64,000 nucleotides of DNA from Rhizobium sp. NZLR1 (GCF_017357385.1 NZ_CP071633.1:806001-870000), one strand, 5' to 3'. Positions 19,427-28,678 are shown, counted from the first letter of the stretch. Notes: a model not told the origin generated them from the letters alone. Numbers and translations: made by a program.

Positions 19427-21103
19427 ATGAACCCCGTCAACATCCTCCTCGTCGACGACCAACCCGCCAAGCTTCTGAGTTACGAGGTCATCCTCGACGA
19501 GCTCGAAGAAAACCTCATTAAGGCGCAGTCGGCGCGCGAAGCCTTCGAGCATCTATTGCGCACCGAAATCGCGGTGATCCTCGTCGATGTCTGCATGCCT
19601 GAACAGGATGGGTTCGAGCTGGTCAGCATGATCCGGCAGCACCCACGGTATCAAGATACGCCGATTATCTTCGTTTCCGCGGTGATGCTGGCCGAACCCG
19701 ACCGGTTGCGCGGATATGCGGTGGGCGCGGTCGACTACGTCTCCGTGCCGATCGTGCCCGAAGTGCTGAGAGCCAAGGTCAGGGTCTTTGCCGATCTCTA
19801 CAGGAAGACACGGGAACTCGAGCGCCTGAATGCGGAGCTGGAGGCCCGGGTTCGCCAACGCACTGCCGAACTCGAAGCCTCGGCCGCCCAGTTGCGGGAG
19901 CTCAACGAGGAGCTCGAGCACCGGATCGATCAAAGGACGCGGGAGCGCGAGGAGGCGTTGGCGCAACTGTTCGAGGCGCAGAAGCTCGACACCATCGGCC
20001 ACCTGACCGGCGGGGTGGCGCACGACTTCAACAACCTTCTCATGGCGGTGCTCGGCAGCCTTGGCCTTCTGAAGAAGCGGCTTCCGGTGGATGAACGCAG
20101 CGAACGGCTGCTGACCAATGCGATCCAGGCGGCCGAGCGCGGCACGGCGCTGACCCAGCGCCTGCTTGCCTTCGCACGCCGCCAGGAGCTCAAGCCGCAG
20201 GCGGTCGACTTCCTCAGGCTGTTCGAAAACGTCGAGGATCTTCTCGCCAAGGCGGTCGGGCCGCGCATCGAAATCCGCAAGCGCATCCCGGCAGATCTGG
20301 CGCCCCTTCTGGTGGACAGCAACCAACTGGAATTGGCGCTGCTCAACCTGTTCGTCAATGCGCGCGATGCACTCGAAAGCGGCGGAGCCGTAACGGTTGC
20401 CGCGGCGGCCGCCGAAGAGGGCCGGCCAGCCGGTCTCGCCGGCGGCAACTACATCAGAATATCGGTGTCGGATGATGGCGAAGGGATGGACGAAGCAACG
20501 GTCTCGCGTGCCGCCGAACCGTTTTTTACCACCAAGGGAGTCGGCAAGGGCACCGGTCTCGGCCTATCGATGGTGCATGGTCTGGCGGCGCAATCCGGGG
20601 GCTCGATCCAGATATCGAGCGCCAGGGGCAGCGGCACGACCGTATCCCTTTGGCTGCCCGTCGCCGAGACTTTCGTCGAGGTGCAGCCGATCGTCGAGGC
20701 TCCGGCGACGGAGCCTCTGAAACCGGCGTCGCGGCCGCTTGCCATTCTCGTCGTCGACGACGACGCGCTTGTCCGGACGGGAACCGTGGCGATGCTGGAG
20801 GATCTCGGGCACCTGCCGCAGGAAGTGTCCTCCGCTTCCCAAGCCTTGGAATTCTTTGCCGGCGGACAGGATTGCGATCTCGTCATTACCGATCATGCCA
20901 TGCCGGGTATGACAGGCGCCGAGCTTGCGCGCCACCTCCGCTCGGCTTTCCCGGGCCTACCGATCATCCTCGCCTCGGGCTATGCCGAATTTTCCGAAGA
21001 CCATGGCCTCGGCCGGATGCTGCGGATGAAGAAACCATTCACGCAGGAACAGCTTCAGGCGGCCATGGATCAGGCGCTCTCCGGCAAGGTCGCGGCGGCC
21101 TGA
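19427..21103 (+). CDS. Hybrid histidine kinase with receiver domains at both ends (REC-HisKA-HATPase-REC)
   Basis: The 558-residue soluble protein starts with a receiver domain (ILLVDDQPAK, acceptor D54 in LVDVCMPEQDGF). A long charged coiled coil follows (about 125-185), then a phospho-acceptor helix of the GGVAHDFNNLL type with H199, an ATPase domain (VSDDGEGMD, GKGTGLGLSMVHG) and a C-terminal receiver with D489 (VITDHAMPGM). It lies 10 bases after the poly-HAMP kinase and is surely co-transcribed. The N-terminal receiver could take phosphate from that kinase, making a phosphorelay (inference). No DNA-binding output domain is present in either protein. Confidence 0.92.
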   Translation: MNPVNILLVDDQPAKLLSYEVILDELEENLIKAQSAREAFEHLLRTEIAVILVDVCMPEQDGFELVSMIRQHPRYQDTPIIFVSAVMLAEPDRLRGYAVGAVDYVSVPIVPEVLRAKVRVFADLYRKTRELERLNAELEARVRQRTAELEASAAQLRELNEELEHRIDQRTREREEALAQLFEAQKLDTIGHLTGGVAHDFNNLLMAVLGSLGLLKKRLPVDERSERLLTNAIQAAERGTALTQRLLAFARRQELKPQAVDFLRLFENVEDLLAKAVGPRIEIRKRIPADLAPLLVDSNQLELALLNLFVNARDALESGGAVTVAAAAAEEGRPAGLAGGNYIRISVSDDGEGMDEATVSRAAEPFFTTKGVGKGTGLGLSMVHGLAAQSGGSIQISSARGSGTTVSLWLPVAETFVEVQPIVEAPATEPLKPASRPLAILVVDDDALVRTGTVAMLEDLGHLPQEVSSASQALEFFAGGQDCDLVITDHAMPGMTGAELARHLRSAFPGLPIILASGYAEFSEDHGLGRMLRMKKPFTQEQLQAAMDQALSGKVAAA

Positions 21104-21186
21104 CGATCGAAGCGTAAACATACCAAGGCGAGCAGTGCGGTCATCCCCGCGACCGTTGCCGCTTTCGCGTGTCCAATTGCGGACGA

Positions 21187-21212
21187 AACTTTTTGCTCCC
21201 GCAAAAGTTAAA
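21187..21212. promoter_or_regulatory. Stem-loop upstream of treZ
   Basis: AACTTTTTGC, a four-base loop and GCAAAAGTT form an almost perfect hairpin 35-55 bases before treZ, followed by TAAATAAAT. It could end transcription from the kinase genes or act as an operator for treZ; the sequence does not decide. Confidence 0.35.
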
Positions 21213-21244
21213 TAAATCTATCCCCACTCACCGAAGGCTTTCCC

Positions 21245-23014
21245 TTGACCAAAATGACGTTCGGCCCCGCATTCACCGAAGACGGCATTCTGTTTCGCCT
21301 CTGGGCTCCTCTGCATGACAGCGTGTCGTTGAAGATCGAAGGCGCCGATCCGCGTCCGATGCAGGCGGCGGAAGATGGCTGGCATCGGTGCATAGTTCCG
21401 AATGCCCATGCCTGTACGCGCTATCGCTTCGTCCTGCCGGACGGTCTCGAAATTCCCGATCCCGCCTCGCGGTTCCAGCCGCAGGATGTGCATGGTCCGA
21501 GTGAGGTGGTCGACCTTTCCTCTTATCGCTGGAAGACAAGCGACTGGCCTGGCCGGCCCTGGGAAGAGATGGTTATCTACGAGATGCACATCGGCTGCTT
21601 CACGCCGGAGGGCAGCTTCAGGGCGGCGATCGAGCGGCTCGATCATCTGCGAGAGCTGGGCATCACGGCGCTGCAGATCATGCCGCTCAGTGAATTCCCG
21701 GGTCGTTACAGCTGGGGCTATGACGGTGTGCTTCCCTATGCTCCCGACAGCAGTTACGGCCGGCCGGAAGATTTCATGGCGCTGGTGGATGCAGCGCACC
21801 AGCGCGGCATCTCGGTGTTCCTCGATGTGGTCTACAATCACTTCGGGCCGGATGGGAACTATATCCCCTCCTATGCGCCGCTCTTTACCGACCATCACAA
21901 GACGCCCTGGGGCCATGGCATCAACTACGACGGCGACGGATCGCAGATGATCCGCGAATTTGTCATTGAGAACGCCATTTACTGGATCACCGAATTCAGG
22001 CTCGACGGCTTCCGCTTCGATGCCGTTCACGCGATCAAGGACGACAGCGACGAGCATCTTCTTTACGAGCTTGCCCGCCGCGTCAGGGCTGCGGCCGGCG
22101 ATCGGCATGTGCATCTGATCATCGAAAACGAGGAGAATGACAGCGACCTGTTGAAGCGTGACGAAAAAGGTGAAGCGAAGCTGTTCACAGCCCAGTGGAA
22201 TGACGACGTCCACCACGTGCTGCATATCGCGGCGACCGGCGAAACCTTCGGCTATTATGCCGATTACGCTGGCGACGCTGGCAAGCTCGGCCGAGCGCTG
22301 GCGGAAGGTTTCGTGTTCCAGGGCGAACATATGTCGTATCGCGGAGGAGGCCGCGGCAGACCGAGTGGCCACCTGCCGCCGACCGCCTTCATTTCCTTCA
22401 TCCAGAACCATGATCAGATCGGCAATCGGGCGCTCGGCGATCGGGTTCTGGCCTCGAGCCCGGCCAATGCCGTCAAGGCCGTCATCGCCATCTATCTGCT
22501 GGCGCCTGAGATACCGATGCTGTTCATGGGTGAGGAATGGGGTGCGGAGGAGCCGTTTCCTTTTTTCTGCGATTTCGACGAGGATCTGAACGAGAAGGTC
22601 AGGAAAGGCCGTCGCGAGGAGCTTTCGCGTCTGCCGGGCTTCGACGCCGACGACCTTCTCGACCCGACGGCGCCATCGACCTTTGCGGCCGCCAAACTGG
22701 ATTGGTCGAAACGCACTACCTCTGACGTGCTTGAGTATTACCGGACACTTCTCGACCTCCGGCATCGGAAGATCGTTCCTTTGCTGAAGGGTGTGGCCGG
22801 CGGAAGCGCGGTCTACCGCTCGGCGGGAAACGCGATCGCGGTGGATTGGACCCTTGCGGAGAGCCGGCACCTTCATCTGCGCGCCAACCTAGGCAGCGAG
22901 GCGGGACGGCCGCTTGACCCGCAACAGGGTGACGCCGAGACGATATTCCGTCTCGGCAGCGACGGCGGCGATCTCGCGCCCTGGACGGTGATCTGGAGCA
23001 TGAGCAAAGCGTGA
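21245..23014 (+). CDS. treZ: Malto-oligosyltrehalose trehalohydrolase TreZ
   Basis: This 589-residue GH13 enzyme releases trehalose from maltooligosyl-trehalose. An N-terminal CBM48 domain (FGPAFTEDGILFRLWAPLHD) precedes the barrel. Catalytic residues are D259 (LDGFRFDAVHAI) and E294 (LIIENEEND); the third Asp lies in IQNHDQIGNRA. The TTG at 21245 is preferred because GAAGG lies seven bases upstream; an ATG at 21254 is the alternative. The usual partner TreY is not in the window. malQ follows, with its ribosome site just past the treZ stop. Confidence 0.95.
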   Translation: MTKMTFGPAFTEDGILFRLWAPLHDSVSLKIEGADPRPMQAAEDGWHRCIVPNAHACTRYRFVLPDGLEIPDPASRFQPQDVHGPSEVVDLSSYRWKTSDWPGRPWEEMVIYEMHIGCFTPEGSFRAAIERLDHLRELGITALQIMPLSEFPGRYSWGYDGVLPYAPDSSYGRPEDFMALVDAAHQRGISVFLDVVYNHFGPDGNYIPSYAPLFTDHHKTPWGHGINYDGDGSQMIREFVIENAIYWITEFRLDGFRFDAVHAIKDDSDEHLLYELARRVRAAAGDRHVHLIIENEENDSDLLKRDEKGEAKLFTAQWNDDVHHVLHIAATGETFGYYADYAGDAGKLGRALAEGFVFQGEHMSYRGGGRGRPSGHLPPTAFISFIQNHDQIGNRALGDRVLASSPANAVKAVIAIYLLAPEIPMLFMGEEWGAEEPFPFFCDFDEDLNEKVRKGRREELSRLPGFDADDLLDPTAPSTFAAAKLDWSKRTTSDVLEYYRTLLDLRHRKIVPLLKGVAGGSAVYRSAGNAIAVDWTLAESRHLHLRANLGSEAGRPLDPQQGDAETIFRLGSDGGDLAPWTVIWSMSKA

Positions 23015-23040
23015 CGGCGGTGCGAGGAAAGGATCGACTG

Positions 23041-24906
23041 ATGAAATCCGCTGAGCTCGATAAGCTCGCCCGGCTCCACGGCATCAGCCCGACAAGACCC
23101 AGCCCCGAGAACCGGGAAGTGGCGATTTCCGCCGAGACCAAGCGCAAGATACTCTCTGCACTGAACATCGAATTGACGAGGACGGGTGAGACTGGCGCGC
23201 CGCGGCGGGAAGCGAAGCCGGCGCGCGGGAAGATTCCGGTGTCATTTCTGCCGGATTTCCTGTCCGACACACGGGTCTGGGGCGTGAGCCTGCAGCTTTA
23301 CGAACTCCGGTCGGCACGCAATTGGGGCATAGGAGACTTCAAGGATCTGGCTGATATGGCCGATCTGGCGGGATCGCTGGGGGCCGATTTCATCGGACTC
23401 AATCCGCTTCACGCGCCGTTCCTCGCCGATCCCGACCGTTGCAGCCCCTATGAACCCTCAAGCCGTCAGCATCTCAACCCGCTCTATATCGCAGTCGACC
23501 AGGTGCCGGGGTTTGCCAGCAGTCGCGAACTCGAACGGGAGTTGGAGCGCCTTCGCCAATCCGATCTCGTCGATTACATCGGCGTCGCGCGGACCAAGCT
23601 TGGAGCGCTTCGTGATCTCTGGTCGGCATGGCGCCAGGGTCGTGTCAGTCGCAAGGCCGCCTCTGACGGCCCGGCCGATTTCGACGCCTTTGTCGCGCAA
23701 GGCGGCGACAGCCTGCGGCTGCATGCGCTGTTCGAATGCCTCTCGTTTTACATGGTCGAGCGCGGAGCGGGCGCCGGCTGGCAACGGTGGCCAGCCGAGT
23801 TCCAGCGCGTCGACAGCGCTGCCGTCACCGATTTTGAACGCGAGCACCCGGACGATGTTCGTTTCCACATGTGGCTACAATGGCTCGCCCACCGGCAATT
23901 GATGCAGGCAGCAGATCGAGCGCGCAAGGCCGGGCTGCGCATCGGGCTCTATCTTGATCTTGCCGTCGGGGAAGCGGTCGATGGCTCGGCGACATGGAGC
24001 GAGCCGGATATCTATGTCTCCCAGGCCACCATCGGCAGCCCTCCCGATCCATTCGCCGTCGACGGCCAGGACTGGCACCTCGCTGGATACCTGCCTTCAA
24101 AAATTGCCGCAGGGGAGATGTCGCCGTATCGACGCATGGTCAGCACCTCCATGCGCTACGCGGGCGCCATTCGCATCGATCACGCGCCGGCAATCCGTCG
24201 CCTTTTCCTGGTTCCATTGGGCGACAGGCCGGAGAGCGGCGCCTATGTCCGCTATCCCGAGGATCGGCTGCTGCAGATCCTCGCCGAAGTTTCCGCCGAA
24301 CACCGATGCCTCGTCATCGGAGAGTCCCTGGGAATGATCCCGGAAGGATTGCAGGAAGATCTGGCCGCTGCCGGCATTTTCTCCTACCGGATCCTTTCCT
24401 ACGAACAGGACGACAAGGGCTTCAAGCCGGCCGATGCCTATCCCGTCCTCGCGCTCGCCTGCATTTCGACGCATGACCACCAGACCCTTGCCGGCTGGTG
24501 GCGCGGCGCCGACATTCGGGACCGTTGTGAACACGGTATCGTACCGCCCGATCTCACCGAAGAACATCTCAAACACCGCAAGCACGAACGGAGGAACCTG
24601 AAGGTCACCTTCAAGGTTGCCGGCATCGATTTGCCGGCCCGCCTTGCTGCCGCAAGGGTAAGCGAGGAAACGCTGAGGGAACTGACCGTCAGCGCCTATC
24701 GCTTCATCGCGCGGACTCCGTCGTTGCTCGTCGCGGTTCGGCTTGCCGATCTCACCGACGAAAAAAAGCCGACCAATGTTCCAGGCACCAGCGACAGCTA
24801 TCCGAACTGGAAGCCGAAGCTATCGGTTTGGCTTGAGGATTTGACGACTAGTCCGCTGCCCGAGATCGTGGGGGCGGTGATGCGAGAGGAAAGGCCGCGG
24901 GAGTGA
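23041..24906 (+). CDS. malQ: 4-alpha-glucanotransferase MalQ (amylomaltase)
   Basis: This is a 621-residue GH77 enzyme that moves glucan segments between maltodextrins. D380 (IRIDHAPAIRRLF) is the nucleophile, E428 (VIGESLGMIP) the acid/base, and the third Asp sits in STHDHQTLAGWW. The ATG at 23041 is set by GAGGAAAGGA ending seven bases upstream; a GTG overlapping the treZ stop is also in frame but has a poorer site. With TreZ it handles chain ends from the glucan made by the GlgE/TreS/GlgB set at the window start. Confidence 0.93.
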   Translation: MKSAELDKLARLHGISPTRPSPENREVAISAETKRKILSALNIELTRTGETGAPRREAKPARGKIPVSFLPDFLSDTRVWGVSLQLYELRSARNWGIGDFKDLADMADLAGSLGADFIGLNPLHAPFLADPDRCSPYEPSSRQHLNPLYIAVDQVPGFASSRELERELERLRQSDLVDYIGVARTKLGALRDLWSAWRQGRVSRKAASDGPADFDAFVAQGGDSLRLHALFECLSFYMVERGAGAGWQRWPAEFQRVDSAAVTDFEREHPDDVRFHMWLQWLAHRQLMQAADRARKAGLRIGLYLDLAVGEAVDGSATWSEPDIYVSQATIGSPPDPFAVDGQDWHLAGYLPSKIAAGEMSPYRRMVSTSMRYAGAIRIDHAPAIRRLFLVPLGDRPESGAYVRYPEDRLLQILAEVSAEHRCLVIGESLGMIPEGLQEDLAAAGIFSYRILSYEQDDKGFKPADAYPVLALACISTHDHQTLAGWWRGADIRDRCEHGIVPPDLTEEHLKHRKHERRNLKVTFKVAGIDLPARLAAARVSEETLRELTVSAYRFIARTPSLLVAVRLADLTDEKKPTNVPGTSDSYPNWKPKLSVWLEDLTTSPLPEIVGAVMREERPRE

Positions 24907-24983
24907 TCGAGGTCGAATGAACCGCCAGCTTCGCCATTGTCGTTCGATCGGGCCTGCCGCGCGTATGGAAATCGATCGGGCAG

Positions 24984-25008
24984 GGAACGAATACGAAGCC
25001 GGCGAATT
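24984..25008 (+). promoter_or_regulatory. Possible EcfG-type promoter, weak
   Basis: GGAAC at 24984-24988 is followed after 18 bases by TT (AATT instead of the usual yGTT). It would lead to the small membrane protein gene at 25099. The -10 match is poor. The rest of 24907-25098 shows nothing else I can support. Confidence 0.3.
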
Positions 25009-25098
25009 TTCAAGGAATAAGGACAGGGATCGCCGAGATAAGCCTGTCCGCTTTCGCCGCTTCAGATGCGGCGCGACCAATATGATGGAAACAAGACC

Positions 25099-25260
25099 AT
25101 GACGACCGCATTCATCCTTATCGCATTGGCTCTCATCATGATCTACGCCGGTCCGACGTTGCTGTTCATCTGCTTCGGCTATGCCGACTATGTGCTGGAG
25201 CGGCGAAGACATATGATGGCTCTGAAGCACGCCGTGAGACGTCGCAGCGATGAGCTTTAG
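25099..25260 (+). CDS. Small single-span membrane protein
   Basis: The 53-residue product has one strongly hydrophobic segment (TTAFILIALALIMIYAGPT, continuing to about residue 30) and a basic C-terminal tail (LERRRHMMALKH), so it probably sits in the inner membrane with the tail inside. The ATG at 25099 has GGAA eight bases upstream and starts just before the hydrophobic helix. No family is recognised. A weak EcfG-like promoter lies upstream. Confidence 0.5.
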   Translation: MTTAFILIALALIMIYAGPTLLFICFGYADYVLERRRHMMALKHAVRRRSDEL

Positions 25261-25300
25261 AGTAATTCCTGGAAATCGCTTCCTTTCCCGTGCGAAGTGG

Positions 25301-25473
25301 TCAGCTTTCGTCGGTCTTGGGCATCGGAAAGGGAACCGGCTTTTCCGGCGTGGCGCGGATTGTCAGGCTTTTCGACCCGTCTGAATAGGTTGACGGCATC
25401 CGATTAAGGTAATCGGAAAAGTCGACGACGAAGTTCAGCCGGCCGTATTTTTAAAATTGAAAGCGTATTCCAT
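25301..25473 (-). pseudogene. Frameshifted small gene remnant
   Basis: On the minus strand an ATG at 25473, with GGGAGAG upstream, opens MEYAFNFKNTAG and then stops. One base out of phase, 25447-25301 is open for 48 codons with protein-like composition (RLNFVVDFSDYLNRMPSTYS, ending PVPFPMPKTDES). A one-base change in the A-rich run near 25450-25456 would join them into about 57 residues. No family is recognised. It could be a disrupted gene or a base error in the sequence. Confidence 0.4.
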
Positions 25474-25583
25474 CGACGGCGCTCTCCCGGCTTTCGAGTT
25501 CCCAGCTGCCCCCATCATCGTCACGTGCCGTCGAGTGTCATCAAGCCTAGTTTCTCGATGGGATATGGCAGTTGTCGCCTTCA

Positions 25584-25606
25584 AACTAATATATTTGTAT
25601 TTTAGT
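25584..25606. promoter_or_regulatory. Weak AACTAA-type site upstream of the EamA transporter
   Basis: AACTAATATATTTG is followed by TATTTTAGT. It shares the AACTAA and TTAGT halves seen in the palindromes at 26720 and 32082, but the halves are further apart. It may be a degenerate GntR operator. The remaining bases of 25474-25808 hold no gene I can support. Confidence 0.25.
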
Positions 25607-25808
25607 GTGGACGCCGGACGAGGGATCGAGATAAGACCGTCAGATCGCGCGACCGACAGATAGCGATGCCCATCCCTGATGAGTTGAGCGATCCTGGCAC
25701 CTGCACGCCAGGAAGGCTCTTATTTCTGATGGATTGCTGGTTCAACGCGCTGCCGTATCGAACGTCCGATATTGGCAGAGCCCACATCGTTCAATCAGGA
25801 GAAGCGTG

Positions 25809-26684
25809 ATGCAGCCCGGTCGCACAGGCCTTGCCGTCTGCATGATGGTGGCCGCCGCCTTTTTGAATAGTCTTGACGCCATCATTGTGCGCTTGCTGGC
25901 CGGCGACGTGCATCCCTTGATGATCGGCTTTTTCCGCTCGTTTTTCGGACTTCTTGTCGTCTCGCCGTGGATCGTGTCCCGAGTCGGTCTGAAAGCCTCT
26001 CCCTATCGTGTTCTGCACGCAGTGCGTGCGGGTCTGAAGCTTGCCTCACTGGTTGCTTTGTTCATCGCCTTTGCGCACGCGCCACTGGCCGATGCCACGG
26101 CGATTAATTTCACCATGCCGATGTTTCTCGTTCTCGGTGCATGGCTTGTCCTCAAGGAGCGCGTCGGCGTCTCCAGCGTCGCCGGCATCGCCGCAGGCTT
26201 TATCGGCGTGATGATCATCATTCGCCCCGTAGCGTCAGGTTTCGACCAATGGCTGCTTTTTGCCCTTGCAGGAGCGGTCTTGACGGCGGCTAGCCAGTTG
26301 ATGCTTCGGCGCATGGCGTTGAGGGATAGCGCGGACCGGCTGGTTGCGTGGAATCTCACTACCACGGTGCCGCTTGGCCTGATCGTCATGGTGCCGGTTT
26401 GGTCGATGCCGACCTGGAGCCAACTCGGGCTGCTCGCCATACAAGGGGCGCTCGGCGCATTCAACATGACGCTGATCACCCGCGCCTTCGGTATGGCGGC
26501 TGCAAGCGTTCTGGCCCCGCTCGACTTTCTCCGGCTGCCGGTCGTAGCACTCATAGCTTTCCTGTTTTTCTCGGAGGTTCCGGCCGCACAGACATGGATT
26601 GGTGCCGCGGTCATCATTGGCGCGACCATCATTGGAACGGGCGGTATGGCGTGGCGGCGCAAGCCGCCGTTTGATAAGAGCTGA
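25809..26684 (+). CDS. EamA/DMT-family transporter
   Basis: This 291-residue inner-membrane protein has about ten hydrophobic helices in two EamA halves, with the usual NFTMPMFLVLGAWLVLKE segment at the end of the first half and FLRLPVVALIAFLFFSE in the second. Such proteins export metabolites or amino acids, but the substrate is not predictable. The ATG at 25809 follows AGGAGAAG; the adjacent GTG is equally possible. It stands 149 bases before the ABC importer genes in the same direction, with the strong GntR-type palindrome between them, so it is probably a separate unit. Confidence 0.88.
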   Translation: MQPGRTGLAVCMMVAAAFLNSLDAIIVRLLAGDVHPLMIGFFRSFFGLLVVSPWIVSRVGLKASPYRVLHAVRAGLKLASLVALFIAFAHAPLADATAINFTMPMFLVLGAWLVLKERVGVSSVAGIAAGFIGVMIIIRPVASGFDQWLLFALAGAVLTAASQLMLRRMALRDSADRLVAWNLTTTVPLGLIVMVPVWSMPTWSQLGLLAIQGALGAFNMTLITRAFGMAAASVLAPLDFLRLPVVALIAFLFFSEVPAAQTWIGAAVIIGATIIGTGGMAWRRKPPFDKS

Positions 26685-26719
26685 CGATTTTGAGAAAGGG
26701 GGTTCACAAAAATTCTAGA

Positions 26720-26739
26720 TGAACTAATATTTTAGTTCA
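26720..26739. promoter_or_regulatory. 20-bp perfect palindrome, likely GntR operator of the importer operon
   Basis: TGAACTAA-TATT-TTAGTTCA is a perfect inverted repeat with eight-base arms, 95 bases before the first permease gene. The same AACTAA-N4-TTAGTT core recurs at 32082-32097 beside the GntR gene and, less exactly, at 37607-37622 before the binding-protein gene. FadR/GntR regulators commonly bind short palindromes of this size. Confidence 0.65.
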
Positions 26740-26833
26740 CGCCTGTCGCCGGAAAGGGCATGACTGGGCGGGCTTCGAAACACGCGAAGACCAGACCTGA
26801 CGGTCCGTATGGGTTTCACTCGGGAGGAGTGGC

Positions 26834-27748
26834 ATGAAGAGTTTTATCGGCAAGCGTGCGATCGCCAGTGGCGTATCGCTCGTGGTGCTTATCGTCATCG
26901 TCTTTTTCCTCTCCCGGCTGACGGGCGACCCGACCGACCTCTATCTGCCGATCGACGCGACCACGGAAATGCGCCAGCAATTCCGTGAGATGAACGGTTT
27001 CAACGACCCATTGATCATCCAGTTCGGCCGTTATGTCGCGGATCTCGCCCAAGGCAATTTCGGTCAGTCCCTGCGCCAGGCCCGTCCGGCCATGGATGTC
27101 GTGCTGGAGGCCTTCGTCTGGACCTTCTGGCTGGCTGTCATCACCATGGCGCTGGTCACGGTCGCTGCGATCGTCATTGGTTCGCTCGCGGCGTTTCGCG
27201 TCGGCGGGGTCTTCGACCGTCTTGCCACTTTCTTCTCGCTGATCGGCGCTGCCGCCCCGGATTTCTGGCTTGCCATCGTGGCAATCGTCATTTTCGCCGT
27301 GAAACTGCATGTCCTGCCGACATCGGGAACGGGAACGTTCTGGCACTGGGTCCTGCCGGTCAGCGTGCTGTTCATCCGGCCCTTCGGCCTGATCCTGCAG
27401 GTGGTGCGCGGCTCGATGATCAGCGTGCTGTCTTCCGCCTACGTGAAGACGGCGCGCGCCAAGGGCGTGCGTTCGAACTCGATCATCTTCATTCACGGAC
27501 TGCGCAACGCCATGCTGCCGGTGATCACAGTGATCGGCGATCAGGCGGCGGCCATCTTGAACGGTGCCGTTGTCGTCGAGACGGTGTTCGGCTTTCCCGG
27601 AATAGGCAAGCTGATGATCGATTCCATCCTCCTTCGCGATTTCGCCGTCGTGCTGGCCGTCATCATGGTCTCGGCATTGGCGATCTTCATCATGAACCTG
27701 TTGATCGACATTGCCTATGCGCTGCTCGATCCGCGTATCCGGTATTGA
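26834..27748 (+). CDS. Oligopeptide/dipeptide-class ABC permease (DppB-like)
   Basis: This 304-residue inner-membrane protein has about six helices. It opens with the DppB-type segment (residues 1-30) and GDPTDLYLP, and carries the permease/ATPase coupling loop YVKTARAKGVRSNSIIFIHGLRNAMLPV. A good GGGAGGAGTGGC site precedes the ATG. It begins an operon of permease, permease, fused ATPases and a dehydrogenase, with no binding protein; the family 5 binding protein at 37731 is the likely partner. In this setting the substrate is probably a sugar acid or related compound rather than a peptide (inference). Confidence 0.92.
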   Translation: MKSFIGKRAIASGVSLVVLIVIVFFLSRLTGDPTDLYLPIDATTEMRQQFREMNGFNDPLIIQFGRYVADLAQGNFGQSLRQARPAMDVVLEAFVWTFWLAVITMALVTVAAIVIGSLAAFRVGGVFDRLATFFSLIGAAAPDFWLAIVAIVIFAVKLHVLPTSGTGTFWHWVLPVSVLFIRPFGLILQVVRGSMISVLSSAYVKTARAKGVRSNSIIFIHGLRNAMLPVITVIGDQAAAILNGAVVVETVFGFPGIGKLMIDSILLRDFAVVLAVIMVSALAIFIMNLLIDIAYALLDPRIRY

Positions 27749-27751
27749 GCG

Positions 27752-28678
27752 ATGACGATGACCGACACACAAATCCTCATCGAGAAAAAACCGAGCGGCC
27801 CGATCGGGCGTTGGCTGACCATGCTGTGGGCGGACAAGCTCGCATTCTTCGCCGCTCTATTCCTCCTGATCGTTCTTCTCTGCGCGCTGTTTGGCCCGTT
27901 TCTGCTGGAGGGCATCGCCACCAAGCAGAACCTGCGGGGCCGAAACGCGCCGCCCTTCGATATTACCCGCGGATGGCTTTATGTCCTTGGAGCCGATGCG
28001 CTGGGCAGGCCGCTGCTTGCCCGCGTCGTCGTCGCGGCGCAAAACACCATCCTGATTGCTGCGGCGGCGGTGCTTGCATCCTCTATCGTTGGCACGGCGC
28101 TCGGACTGGTGGCGGGTTATAGCCGCTCTTCCGCCGCTCAATGGATCATGCGCCTCGGCGACGTCATCATGTCCTTTCCGTCGCTGCTTCTGGCGGTGAT
28201 CGTGCTCTATATGCTCGAACCCTCGGTCACCAATATCGTCCTCGTCCTGGCGATCACCCGCATTCCCATCTATCTGCGCACCACCCGCGCCGAAGTGCTG
28301 GAAGTGCGCGAGCGGATGTTCGTGCAGGCGGCGAAAGTCATGGGAGCATCGTCCCGGCGCATTGTCTTTCATCACATCCTGCCGGTGATCTTCCCGACGC
28401 TGGTCACCATTGGGACGCTTGATTTCGCCTTCGTCATGCTGGCGGAATCCTCGCTGTCGTTCCTTGGGATCGGCATTCAGGCGCCGGAAATCACCTGGGG
28501 CCTCATGGTTGCCCAAGGGCGGCCTTACCTTACCAATGCCTGGTGGCTGTCCTTCTGGCCGGGCCTTGCAATCATCCTGACGACGCTGTCGCTCAATCTT
28601 CTGTCAAATTGGCTGCGCATCGCGCTCAATCCAACGCAACGCTGGCGCCTTGAAATGAGGGGCAGGAAAAATGGCTGA
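27752..28678 (+). CDS. Oligopeptide/dipeptide-class ABC permease (DppC-like)
   Basis: This 308-residue inner-membrane partner of the preceding permease has an N-terminal OppC-type helix (WADKLAFFAALFLLIVLLCALFG shortened here to its core LAFFAALFLL) and the coupling loop RMFVQAAKVMGASSRRIVFHHILP. The segment LAESSLSFLGIGIQ is typical of DppC. It starts three bases after the DppB-like gene and its end overlaps the ATPase gene by eight bases, so the genes are translated together. Confidence 0.92.
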   Translation: MTMTDTQILIEKKPSGPIGRWLTMLWADKLAFFAALFLLIVLLCALFGPFLLEGIATKQNLRGRNAPPFDITRGWLYVLGADALGRPLLARVVVAAQNTILIAAAAVLASSIVGTALGLVAGYSRSSAAQWIMRLGDVIMSFPSLLLAVIVLYMLEPSVTNIVLVLAITRIPIYLRTTRAEVLEVRERMFVQAAKVMGASSRRIVFHHILPVIFPTLVTIGTLDFAFVMLAESSLSFLGIGIQAPEITWGLMVAQGRPYLTNAWWLSFWPGLAIILTTLSLNLLSNWLRIALNPTQRWRLEMRGRKNG

